Positions 22,360 to 31,420 of a DNA stretch of 64,000 nt are shown in pieces. A program made the position numbers and the translations under genes. Where the stretch lies: contig JAWHQI010000049.1 of the NCBI GenBank assembly GCA_033032865.1, positions 5,704,001 through 5,768,000 on the forward strand, written 5' to 3'. The notes beneath the pieces are model-generated. The model saw only the letters and a list, made by a program, of their open reading frames with translations. It had not been told where the DNA came from and did not search any database. The DNA comes from Dactylorhiza incarnata (taxonomy: Eukaryota; Streptophyta; Magnoliopsida; Asparagales; Orchidaceae). Numbering within the stretch: the stretch's first letter is position 1; every line of letters starts with the position of its first letter.

Positions 22360-22782
22360 ATTATCACTAAAAATTAAACGAACGTCGAACCCAACAAAAA
22401 TTTCGCCTAAGGTGAACAGCGGCGCTACGAATCTAACGGTGAAGTCGGAATCAAAATCCGACGTGCCGTTTTCGAGTTATAAATGGCGGAAGCTACTGCG
22501 AACTTTAAATATATACAAAAGTTCTAAAATGCGTCGAGGCTCCAAAATGGCTCGGATCGCGACGAAACTTGACGAGCAAGTCTAAAATTAAATAATCTAA
22601 TTTCCTAACGTAAAAATTTCCAATTCCGGGTCGTCTCAAAAATTTGGTCGACTTGACCCAAACGGACGCGAAAACGCGCAAACGGCGACGCGCCGCTAAC
22701 TCGACGTTAAAAGTAACACCCCGACGTCATAAACACGCCATCACTGAATTAATTAAATACCGGAAAAATCAGGGGCGTTACA
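21160..22782 (-). repeat. 5' LTR of the minus-strand gypsy, upstream part
   Basis: The minus-strand LTR starts at 22782 (TGTAACGCCCC) and continues leftwards to 21160, where the solo LTR interrupts it. It holds a direct duplication of about 50 bp (21186-21237 and 21251-21296), a 26-bp tandem repeat containing GTCGAACGGCGC (22004-22215, six or so units) and AAT/ATT microsatellites (21908-21950 and 22331-22362). No gene is seen. Together with 3898-4896 the LTR is about 2.6 kb. Confidence 0.75.
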
Positions 22783-22969
22783 TCTAGTCTCTAGCCTTTT
22801 CCTTTTAAGATCTCCTCACAGCTAAGAGTTATCAAAATGACGATCTTACTTGTCGCTCAATGACACCCTGTTTGACACTCTCAGCGACCTAGTAACTAGC
22901 AGTCCTAAGTTTCCCTTCTGATTCTCAAGTGCGAGTCATGGAGGTGCAATTTTTGCATCAACACATGAA

Positions 22970-23353
22970 GTGTCTCGTTTTCGTGGAAGGAAGAAGCTCT
23001 GTCCTCGATATATGGGGCCTTATACCATCCTGGAGCAGATTGGCCCCTTAGCCAATCGGTTGGAGCTGCCATCGGAGTTGGATAATCTGCATGATGTCTT
23101 GCATGTATCCTCCCTTCGGAGGGCATTGCTTCGCCCTGATCAGCATGTCACGGCTGCGTCAGGCACTTTGGGAACCGACAGATCTGTCCGGCTGGAGCCT
23201 TTGCGCATAGTGGATACCGAGACCAGAGTGCTGCGGCGAAAGAGTGTTCCATTGGTGAAAGTCATGTGGTCCAACCACGGACTAGAGAAATACACTTGGG
23301 AGTCGATGGAACCTATGAAACAACGTTACCTGGGCTTTTTCCCCCAGGAATGA
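22970..23353 (+). pseudogene. int: gypsy integrase C-terminus with chromodomain-like tail
   Basis: 128 codons with L-C-P-R-Y-M-G-P-Y (the GPY region), L-H-D-V-L-H-V-S-S-L-R-R, then V-K-V-M-W-S-N-H and Y-T-W-E-S-M, the diverged chromodomain of plant chromoviruses. The catalytic DDE core is missing upstream. There is no proper start; it is the tail of a polyprotein. Confidence 0.9.
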
Positions 23354-23442
23354 TCTAAACTAGCTTGTCTTACTTCGTTTCAATACCCGTAGGCCCAAAC
23401 TCAAATTTCAGGGACAAAATTAATTTTTTTGTTTATTGGAAT

Positions 23443-26400
23443 TGTAATGTCCCAATTTGAACTAGACCCCTCGAGTGACACGAGTCACTTGGAGATGATT
23501 GGGCTAGGTAGGAGTCTTGATGTCCTAATGGTGCCATGGATGTGCCCCAATCTCTAGGAGTGGGTGTAACCCTCACCCTTTGAAGTTAGAAAGCAAATGG
23601 CAAAGGATTGGTAGAAGGGAGATAATGCCGGCGGTAGCTTCTTCTAACGTCAGAGGTAATGGATGAAATAGTGCACGTGATTTCTTCCATGGTGGGTGGT
23701 CTAAATTGCCTAAATCTAAGTTAATGGTGGAATTAAAAGCCAATAAGCAGCTGACACCTAGTTGTGGAGTTCCAACATAAGGCTTGGAAAGTTGGGTTGC
23801 ATTTAATGCTCGTGAATGCAAATCTCTCTCTCTCTGTTCCTTTTCTCCTAGCCCGAATGGGCTGAACTCTCCTAATCAGATGGCCCCATTCATCATCTTC
23901 TTCTTCTTTTCTTCATTTTCTTCCTCACACCTCATGGTTTTAACATAGGGTTCTTGAAGGAGCAAGCTTGGAGAAGGACTTGAGCTCGGCCGACCACCGC
24001 CATGCCTCTGAGGAGACAACCGCGATCGTCGGCCAGAAATTAGGTGACTTCCGACCCCTCTCCCTTGGTGCTAGATCTTTAGATCTAATTTGGAGAGACA
24101 TTGAGCTCAAAAGAGCTTGATATAGCGAGATTAATGGAGTTTCGTAGGAAGTGGCAACACTAGAGCATATGTTCTAGGGCATTGTTCACCGCGTGTATGT
24201 CTTCGATCAACTCCCCTCTTCAATACGAAGTTAATGGAGATGATTTCATGAAGATCAGTGTCCTAAAGAGGGAGTATTGGAGGGGAGAAGGTGAAATGAA
24301 CTAATTCTTGTTTGGGGAAGATGATGAATACTCCCCTGTTAAGAAGGGTTTTTAATTATATATTTTGTGATGAAGATGATAATAGTCCCATGCTAAAGAG
24401 AGTTTTAATTATAATATTGCACTTGGTTAATAAGGGGACACATAATAGTGGTGAAAGTCCAGCAACTAAGGGAAGAAAGAATTGATCTTAATTGGAGCTG
24501 AGATTTCACGGGAAGAAAATTGGATGTGTTTAACAGAGGATTTGTTCTTTTTTAGCTAGCGCCCGACGGTAGCGCTACCGCCGGCGCTAGCGTGTCGACT
24601 TGTCCACCGGAAGGGGTAACTTCCTGTCGACACTTATTGTCGATGGGAAGGGATAACTTCTCGTCGACACTTATTGTCGACGGGAAGGGATCACTTCCAG
24701 TCGACACTTATTTTTGACGGGAAGGGATAATTTCCGGTAGACAAGGGATAACTTCTGTCGACACTTAATGTTGATGGAAAGGAGTGCTGGTAGAAATACT
24801 AGCGCCCGACGGTAAATCTACTGCCGACGCTAGCGTGTTGACTTGTCGACGGGAAGGGAGAACTTCCCGTCGACACCCAATGTCGATGGGAAGGCGTATT
24901 GACTGGATCACTAGCGCCTGGCGGTAGCGCTACCTCCCGCGCTAGCAAACAGAGAACTCGAGGTTCTCCCCCTTTGGCGTGGTAGGAGTTCCTGGATTCC
25001 CATGTCAATTGGGAGAGGCGTAGATGAATGTTATGATTCTGAAATGGAACATTGCGATGCATAATTGAATGAAGAATTTAGATGACATGTTTGTATAAAT
25101 GCTCACATCATTTGATAATCTATCACATGATTAGATTTGTGATAACCTCTCAATATGGGTGATAGCTTCAAGGGTGTTGAAACACGCTGTGAATTGAGCA
25201 CGTGAATTGAATATTGATGATAAGTTGGGCTTACTTATTTAGTAAGATATGAATATGTTTCTATATGCACAAGTAGTCCTGTAGGGTCTCATTGCGTAAT
25301 TTCCATGTTATACGCACGCCACTACACAAGAGTTATAACAACTCAGTATGGGTAGCATTGATGGCTTGATGCGGGTTATAAGATATGGTCATATCTTATG
25401 TTGCAATAATAAGGACCCTATAGTTGGGGTACTTGGATGCTAATTAGCATCGACATTGATTGTATTGGGAGAAATGTAATAATGCTCCTTTCGTGAGTCC
25501 TTGGGTGCTTGATAGCACGGGTTGTGCATAGGAATTACATGAAAGTGCATGGTTTACACATGGCAGTGTAATGATCCTGGTTAGAGGATTACTAATGGCG
25601 GGTCTACGGGTTTGTTAGTCGTGACACCGACAAAAGCTAGCAGTTAGACTCTAGACTGGTTGGGTTGGTCTCTTGGTGCTCACTTCCCAAAGACCCCTTC
25701 AGTGTTATGAAGACTCAGCATGATGTGAGAAGTATGCAGGGTCTCTGCTGTGTGTTCTTAGTGTCGAGGCATACATAGTCCTAGGTTTTGTAGTGTTCAT
25801 ACCTGCCTATTAGTGGAGAAGCCCGTTCTTCTGCCACCATCTGGCCACGACGGTGGGCGCCTGAGAGGTTAGCTACCCTCGAAAAGTGGGAAGCACAGGT
25901 CTATGTCGACATAGCTAATATAAATGGGTGAGTCATCATTTCATAATCATTGCATTCATCCTTTCATGATCATAGCATTGCTTCACTTTGGATCCTCATC
26001 ATATAAACTTGTATGGGCACCTTTATATGATGGGTTACTTTATGTTCGGATCCTTAACTTATAAGCTTGTATGGACATCCTAATAAGTTAAGTTCAATTC
26101 AGTTATCTATATACTCTGCTTGCTTATACTCCGTTGCTGACCATACTACTTGTTAGATGTACATTTTATACATTTGATATACTACTGTGATTACATCTTT
26201 CATTGCCACCTGCTTTTGATACTACTGTTTATATTGCAGCTTCTCTTCATTCCCTTCCACCTGATGCCTTGGATTCGCTGGGGGAGAGGATGTGAAGCCA
26301 CTTAGTCATTATGACTAATGGTTGTTGTACCCCTCTTTTTAGGAGCGCACCTAGGAGCAGCAGCTCACGGCACTGGATGCGGATATCCAGGTCAGGAGGA

Positions 26401-26740
26401 CAGGGCCAGAAACTACGATACTTTCATTTCCGTTAGTGACAGATGTGAGCGATAGTTTTGAGATGTAGCCCTTGGGGCATTTCTTTTGATGCTCTGATAC
26501 TTGCAGGAGCTCTTGGAGCTACATGCCTTTTTTACTATTGTGACACCTTTACTTATATGTGAATTTATGGCTTCTGTCTTTTATGTTATTGAGGGGTTGG
26601 CTCGATGATATTGGTTTGGCCGACAGGATAGACATCTTGTGGAAAAGGCTAGCTCCTGTGCTGGCGCTTCCTTAAGGCGGTTGTCCTGGGTATAAGGGTC
26701 CCCTCGGTCGTGTTTTGTGTTCCGGGAGGGGGGTCTTACA
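23443..26740 (+). repeat. 3' LTR (about 3.3 kb) of the long-LTR gypsy
   Basis: Starts TGTAATGTCCC after the gypsy 3' non-coding end and finishes GGGGTCTTACA at 26740, directly before copia RT sequence. It shares start, end and several internal blocks with the solo LTR at 4897-21154. It is non-coding. Confidence 0.8.
24559..24955 (+). repeat. GC-rich hairpin and tandem repeats in the long LTR
   Basis: Three imperfect inverted repeats framed by CTAGCGCC and GCGCTAG lie at 24559, 24800 and 24911; the first and third contain the palindrome GGTAGCGCTACC. Between them is a tandem set of roughly 40-bp units containing GTCGACACTTATTGTCGA and GGGAAGGGATAACTTC. Confidence 0.65.
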
Positions 26741-27517
26741 TCCAACATTTCCCTGGACAAGAATGAGAAGGTAAAACCCTTTGATGAATCCATGTATAGA
26801 TATATCATTGGATCCTTGTTGTATTTGACTACTAGTAAAGCAGATATTATGTATGCAAAACATTTGTGTGTGCTAGGTATAAAGCATGCCCTAAGGAATC
26901 TCATTACTCAGCTGCAAAGAGAATTTTTAGATATCTTAAGGGCAGCCAACATCTTGCCATTTGGTACCGTAGAAACAATGATTTTGAATTGATAGACTTT
27001 TCAGATGCTGACTTTGCAGGTTGCAAGGACTTCTCAATTTCTAGGCAGAAGATTGATTTCATGGAGCAGTAAGAAACAGACCAGTGTGGCTATATCCACT
27101 GATGAGTTTGAATATATAGCTGCAGGGAGTTGCTATGCACAAATTCTGTGGATACAACATCAGCTAGAGGATTACAACCTCAAGGTAAGTCATTCTACTT
27201 TGTATTGTGACACATCCAGTGCAATTTCTATTGCTAAGAATCCTATCTCCCATAGCAGGACTAAGCACAGAGAAATTAGATATCATTTCATTAGAGAACA
27301 TGTTAAGAGTGAAGATATCTGCCTTGAATATGTCCCCACTGACAATCAAGTTGCTGATATCTTTACAAAGCCATTGGATGAGGAAAAATTTAATTTCCTT
27401 AAAATTGAGTTAGGAATGTTAAATGTTGAATATTTATTTACATTTCAATTATGTTCTTCATATGTTTCAATTTATACCTTAACCTTGCTAGAACATGGTT
27501 GCTACTTATACTTTTAG
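26741..27517 (+). pseudogene. pol: copia (Sirevirus-like) RT end and RNase H, frameshifted
   Basis: The end of the copia RT is seen in one frame (Y-R-Y-I-I-G-S-L-L-Y-L-T). It shifts near 26870 to the next frame (C-P-K-E-S-H, I-F-R-Y-L-K-G) and again near 27030. Then the RNase H and C-terminal blocks follow (S-S-K-K-Q, Y-I-A-A-G-S-C, H-S-R-T-K-H, D-I-F-T-K-P-L). The N-terminal pol was removed by the gypsy LTR ending at 26740. The final sequence resembles Sireviruses. Confidence 0.9.
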
Positions 27518-27822
27518 TGGAACGTTAGGTTTGCAAATAATCCTACTTAAATGCTTCACTACTGGGTAGTGAATTCAACTGAAATAGTTGAGAAAGTTTC
27601 AGCTGAACCGCTGAGACAGCTGAGATGATCTCAGCAGTTGATATTACCCTGTCCCAATGGTATATTACCATGTCCCAACCCTGTCCCAGCGGTTTATTAT
27701 CCACTCCAAGCAGTTTATCACTCCGTCTCAACAGTTCTACTACGACAGGGTGTTTTAATCAAATCAATTAATTAATAAGTCAAATCAACACATCTCTCTA
27801 GGGAAAACTTAAACTAAATCTC

Positions 27823-27830
27823 TATAAATA
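27823..27830 (+). promoter_or_regulatory. TATA box upstream of the envelope-like ORF
   Basis: TATAAATA inside CTCTATAAATAGAGC, 106 bases upstream of the ATG at 27929 and about 300 bases past the end of pol. Spacing and sequence fit a plant core promoter, so the envelope-like gene may be transcribed separately. The region 27518-27822 between holds repeated CTGTCCCA and CAGCTGA motifs but no gene. Confidence 0.5.
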
Positions 27831-27928
27831 GAGCAATGTTAGTTAAACTTTTATAAACCCTAAACCTAATCCAACCGTCGAGACGACCTTTCCTTTCCCC
27901 CATCTCAGCGACTCATCGTTCTGGAGCT

Positions 27929-28698
27929 ATGGCGCCAAAGAATGCAAAGAACCTTCTTGAAGGCTATGAAATTATTAGAAATGGATTTCAACATGCCCCA
28001 GCAGAAATCAAGGAGGTGATTCAGTTGCTGCAAGCTCAAGGGTTAGAATATTCACTGTCTGAACCATCTACAATTCTCAGAACTGAAGTTCTGGATTTTT
28101 ACAGTAATGTAAAGTTGTCTCCTTCCAAATCTTCTCTAAAATCTAAGATTAGAAGTGAAAAGATAAAGATAACCCCTAGAATATTGGAGAAAGCTCTGCA
28201 TATTCCTTCATTCAACGATGATGAAGAATATGAACTCTCTAAAAAGGACAAAGATAAAGCACTGAAGTGGTGTGAGTATAGTGAGGCTAAAAGTGGCTCA
28301 CTGAAAAGGAAAAATTTCAACCAAAGAGGAAAACTTCTTTCTGATATTGTTAGCAAAGCCATTCTTTGCAAACTAGGCTCACATGACACAATATCCAAAT
28401 ATATGTTTGAGTTGATGGCAAGAATTGTCTTACAGAAAAAGACATCTTGGGCCAATGTAATTTTTCAAAGAATTAAAGAATGTCTGCAAGCCTCAAATCT
28501 GGGAAGACTAATATCTCTTTTCATTCTGAACACCTATCTCGAACTCTTTGACAGTTCACAAGGCTCAAAGATATAATATCTAAAGAGAACGGATATCAAA
28601 ACCCTAGATAGATTCCCAAGGGTGCTTCCCATGAGTCAACCCTTTGAGGTAAAAGATGAGAGAAAAAGGTTAATCCAAGAGCTTAGGAAGGCTAGGAT
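27929..28698 (+). pseudogene. Envelope-like ORF of the copia element, N-terminal part
   Basis: An ORF of 215 codons (M-A-P-K-N-A-K-N) to a stop at 28574-28576. Further in-frame coding-like sequence runs from 28622 to the insertion at 28698. It lies directly behind pol in the Sirevirus envelope-like position. It is highly charged, and no signal peptide or membrane segment is evident in this part. A homologous ORF is at 50593-51080, sharing G-L-E-Y, L-E-K-A-L-x-I-P and F-N-Q-x-G-K-L-L-x-D-I-V blocks, which supports a real coding past. Function is unknown; the envelope-like name reflects position only. Confidence 0.65.
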
Positions 28699-30166
28699 TG
28701 TACAACCCCGATATTCGCCGAGCATACTCCCGAAGACTCATTGGAGCATCATGGTAGCATCGACCCATGCAGGAAGGGAGGTAGAGGCAAGGGGGACGAG
28801 AGGTGGAGGGACAGGTCCCCCGCTAGGGGGGCGAGCCCGGGCTGCTGCCCGGGGAGCTCGCCCCCGCTCCCAGCCAGGGGGGCGAGCCCGGGCTGCCGCC
28901 CGGGGAGCTCGCCCCCGCTCCCAGCCAGGGGGGCGAGCCCGGGCTGCTGCCCGGGGAGCTCGCCCCCGCTCCCAGCCAGGGGGGCGAGCCCGGGCTGCTG
29001 CCCGGGGAGCTCGCCCCCGCTCCCAGCCAGGGGGGCGAGCCCGGGCTGCCGCCCGGGGAGCTCGCCCCCGCTCCCAGCCAGGGGGGCGAGCCCGGGCTGC
29101 TGCCCGGGGAGCTCGCCCCCGCTCCCAGCCAGGGGGGCGAGCCCGGGCTGCTCTCCGGGGAGCTCGCCCCCGCTCCCAGCCAGGGGGGCGAGCCCGGGCT
29201 GCTGCCCGGGGAGCTCGCCCCCGCTCCCCCGCTAGGGGGGCGAGCCCGGGCTGCTGCCCAGGGAGCTCGCCCCCGCTCCCAGCCAGGGGGGCGAGCCCGG
29301 GCTGCTGCCCGGGGAGCTCGCCCCCGCTCCCAGCCAGGGGGGCGAGCCCGGGCTGCCGCCCGGGGAGCTCGCCCCCGCTCCCAGCCAGGGAAGCGAGCCC
29401 GGGCTGCTGCCCGGGGAGCTCGCCCCCGCTCCCAGCCAGGGGGGCGAGCCCGGGCTGCTGCCCGGGGAGCTCGCCCCCGCTCCCAGCCAGGGGGGCGAGC
29501 CCGGGCTGCTGCCCGGGGAGCTCGCCCCCGCTCCCAGCCAGGGGGGCGAGCCCGGGCTGCTGCCCGGGGAGCTCGCCCCCGCTCCCAGCCAGGGGGGCGA
29601 GCCCGGGCTGCTGCCCGGGGAGCTCGCCCCCGCTCCCATCCAGTAGGGGGCGAGCTCAGGAGGGCATTCGGTCTGCGTTTAGCGTCGTGGAACGGCGGGA
29701 TTTGGCTATTCGCAGTCCAGTTTTGGCTATTCGCAGTCCAAGAGCAGCGGGATTTGGCTATCTGCAGCCCAGTTCAAGGGTATTTTGGTAATCTGGCAGA
29801 CCAGTTTTCGGCTATTTGCAGCCCAACTTCAGAAATCCTATAAATAGGACCAAGGGGGCACCATTTGGAGGGATCTCATTCTAGGCTAGCTCTCTCCCTC
29901 TCTCTCCCTCCCCAAGTCTCTCTAGGGGGGTGAGGAGAGCCTCCAGTGGTGCCCAAGCTTAGTAGTGGCTTAGGAGGGGAAGTTCCTGAGGGGCTTCCGG
30001 GTATGTGGCGGGACCTCCCCACTAAGCCCTTGGTCCAGTCCCTAGTTCCAACACCTTCAACCTAGAGCTCTCCCTTGGGAGGAGTAAGGATTGGTCGCCC
30101 CTCGGCTAGCTGAGGGCCCCGAACTCCACAGAGACTAAGTCTTGTTCGCAAGTCTCGGTTTCAACA
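28699..30166 (+). repeat. 5' LTR of the satellite-carrying element
   Basis: 1468 bp. It contains a 16-copy 51-bp array upstream of a TATA box (TATAAATA, 29839-29846), then a CT-rich leader. It is 358 bp longer than the 3' LTR: seven extra 51-bp units plus one base in a variant junction near 29230. Confidence 0.95.
28817..29640 (+). repeat. 51-bp GC-rich hairpin repeat, 16 copies
   Basis: Each unit holds a hairpin: GGGGGCGAGC pairs with GCTCGCCCCC, and inside it CCGGGC pairs with GCCCGG around a TGCT-type loop. Variants have TGCC loops or a CTCTCC arm. Because 51 is divisible by three, long open frames run through on both strands; I do not regard them as genes. The 3' LTR has nine copies (35534-35997). 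Confidence 0.95.
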
Positions 30167-30168
30167 CA

Positions 30169-30185
30169 TGGTGCGGTGAGCGTGG
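30169..30185 (+). other. Candidate primer binding site
   Basis: TGGTGCGGTGAGCGTGG starts two bases after the 5' LTR. Its position and TGG start fit a primer site, but I cannot assign the tRNA. Confidence 0.5.
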
Positions 30186-30213
30186 AGTGTGACCGATTCA
30201 CGAAACTCTCGAG

Positions 30214-31234
30214 ATGAGCTCCATGGACGGAGGTGGAGGAAGTTCCGACCCAGGTCATTCGCAGCCCCCGGTGGCTGGAGTGACGTTGGAGATGTTTGAA
30301 AGCTTCAAGCGAGAGGTCATGCAGACCTTGCAGATCGCCTTCGCCACGACGGCCGTAGGCAGAAGAGGAGATGGTTCGGAGGTCCCGCCCCAGCAGGTGG
30401 AGGAGGGAACTCTCGGCCAGCAGTTCAGAAAGGAGATACCGGTGAGGGGGGAGTGGGGAGGTGCCATACCCCCACTCGCCCACCCTCAAGGGGGCGAGCT
30501 CAGGAGGGGGGCGCCCTCCCAGCTCGCCCCAGCCCCTCAAGGGGGCGAGCTCAGGAGGGGGGGCGCCCTCCCAGCTCGCCCCAGCCCCTCAAGGGGGCGA
30601 GCTCAGGAGGGGGGCGCCCTCCCAGCTCGCCCCAGCCCCTCAAGGGGGCGAGCTCAGGAGGGAGGCGCCCTCCCAGCTCGCCCCAGCCCCTCAAGGGGGC
30701 GAGCTTAGGAGGAAGGCACTGTCCCAGCTCGCCCCGTCTCTTCCAGCCCAGTCCCAAAAGGGGGCGAGCGGGGAGGCATCCGACCCCCACTCGCTCCACC
30801 CCAAAAGAAACCAAGTGAATGTTGATGGTCGAGACCACCTCGGGTGGAGGCTATCCAATAGCCCGGCGAGCGCAGAGGTCAACAATATGACTCCGCGAGA
30901 GCAAGGAAGTAAGGACTTCAAAAGAAAAAGATCCAACCGCCCGAGGTGGAGGCCGGGACCAAACACACCCCCTCCACCACCTCAGCAAACCATGGAGATT
31001 GGTGGGGGTAGACGGAGGAGAATCAGAAAAGCAGGAAGAAGAAGGAAAGGAAGGGGTAGGGTGGAGTCACCCTACTGCGACTTCCACCAGGAGGAGGGTC
31101 ACGCGACATTCACTTACCCTGAGTTCTCAGAGATGAAGGATGCAAAGGGTCCAGGGCAACATCAACAGTTAGCAGAAGAAGTCGAGGAAGACCAAGACTG
31201 GGAGTGGGAGGCTCAGTTCGGCTTCCATACTTAA
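30214..31234 (+). pseudogene. gag: Remnant gag with an internal 51-bp repeat block
   Basis: The N-terminal part begins at 30214 (M-S-S-M-D-G-G-G-G) and includes L-E-M-F-E-S-F-K-R-E-V. The C-terminal part, in another frame, is basic, carries Y-C-D-F-H-Q-E-E-G-H-A-T and ends at 31234. It matches the C-x-x-H finger of Tat/Retand gag, with the last cysteine replaced by tyrosine. The capsid core between is missing. Its place is taken by five GC-rich repeats (30483-30720, period 51-52 bp), and the one 52-bp unit shifts the frame. It is probably not functional. Confidence 0.6.
30483..30720 (+). repeat. Second 51/52-bp GC-rich hairpin repeat, inside gag
   Basis: Units start CTCAAGGGGGCGAGCTCAGG at 30485, 30536, 30588 and 30639, with a variant at about 30690. 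In each, GGGGCGAGCT pairs with AGCTCGCCCC around an inner GGAGGG/CCCTCC arm. Sequence and period resemble the LTR array but it is not the same repeat. Confidence 0.85.
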
Positions 31235-31344
31235 GTTTCATTTTCTAGCCTTAAGTTCGCGTAATGCTATGTCCCGTTCCCATGTCTAGTTTTTTCAACA
31301 TGTACTAGGATGGTTTAATATAATGAAAGTTTTTCAAAAATGCT

Positions 31345-31420
31345 TAGCCTCGATGCTGGCCCGCTGACCAGGCTCCCACCTAGCTGGCGGGGCCGGGAAC
31401 CGCTCGGGGCAGGGAGGAAA
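31345..31420 (+). repeat. Copy 1 of an ~84-bp diverged repeat bordering the satellite
   Basis: Contains GCTGGCCCGCTGACCAGGCT and a following CTGGCGGGGCC...CCGCTCGG block. Similar copies stand on the far side of the satellite from about 35068, 35152 and 35236. The 45-bp array therefore sits between copy 1 and copy 2. Confidence 0.6.

Larger units (their letters stand above)
1..22782 (-). mobile_element. Chromovirus-type Ty3/gypsy element, minus strand, 3' end outside the window
   Basis: Reading right to left the order is 5' LTR (22782 to 21160 and 4896 to 3898), primer site, leader, gag, protease, RT and RNase H, running off the left edge. This is the Ty3/gypsy gene order. The LTR starts TGTAACGCCCC and ends GGGTTGTGACA on the minus strand. 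The LTR is split by a solo LTR with TSD AATAT, and removing that insertion joins the two halves. The coding region carries stops and frameshifts, so the element is dead. The TSD on the right would be TCTAG (22783-22787); its partner is outside the window. Assignment to a Tekay/Del-like lineage is tentative. Confidence 0.85.
22783..26740 (+). mobile_element. 3' end of a long-LTR gypsy element
   Basis: The remainder of a plus-strand gypsy: a short unrecognised stretch (22783-22969), the integrase C-terminus, a stretch with GGGACAAAAT typical of the gypsy 3' non-coding end, and the whole 3' LTR. Its body was cut by the minus-strand chromovirus at 22782. Its LTR ends inside copia RT coding sequence at 26741, so it had inserted into that copia. 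The right TSD copy would be TCCAA; the left one is not in the window. Confidence 0.8.

Noticed and set aside
28622..29791. Open frames through the 51-bp GC repeats, also 35205-36201 and opposite strands
   Set aside because: Same effect in a 51-bp period inside an LTR; the frames switch at the variant unit near 29230 and occur in several frames at once.
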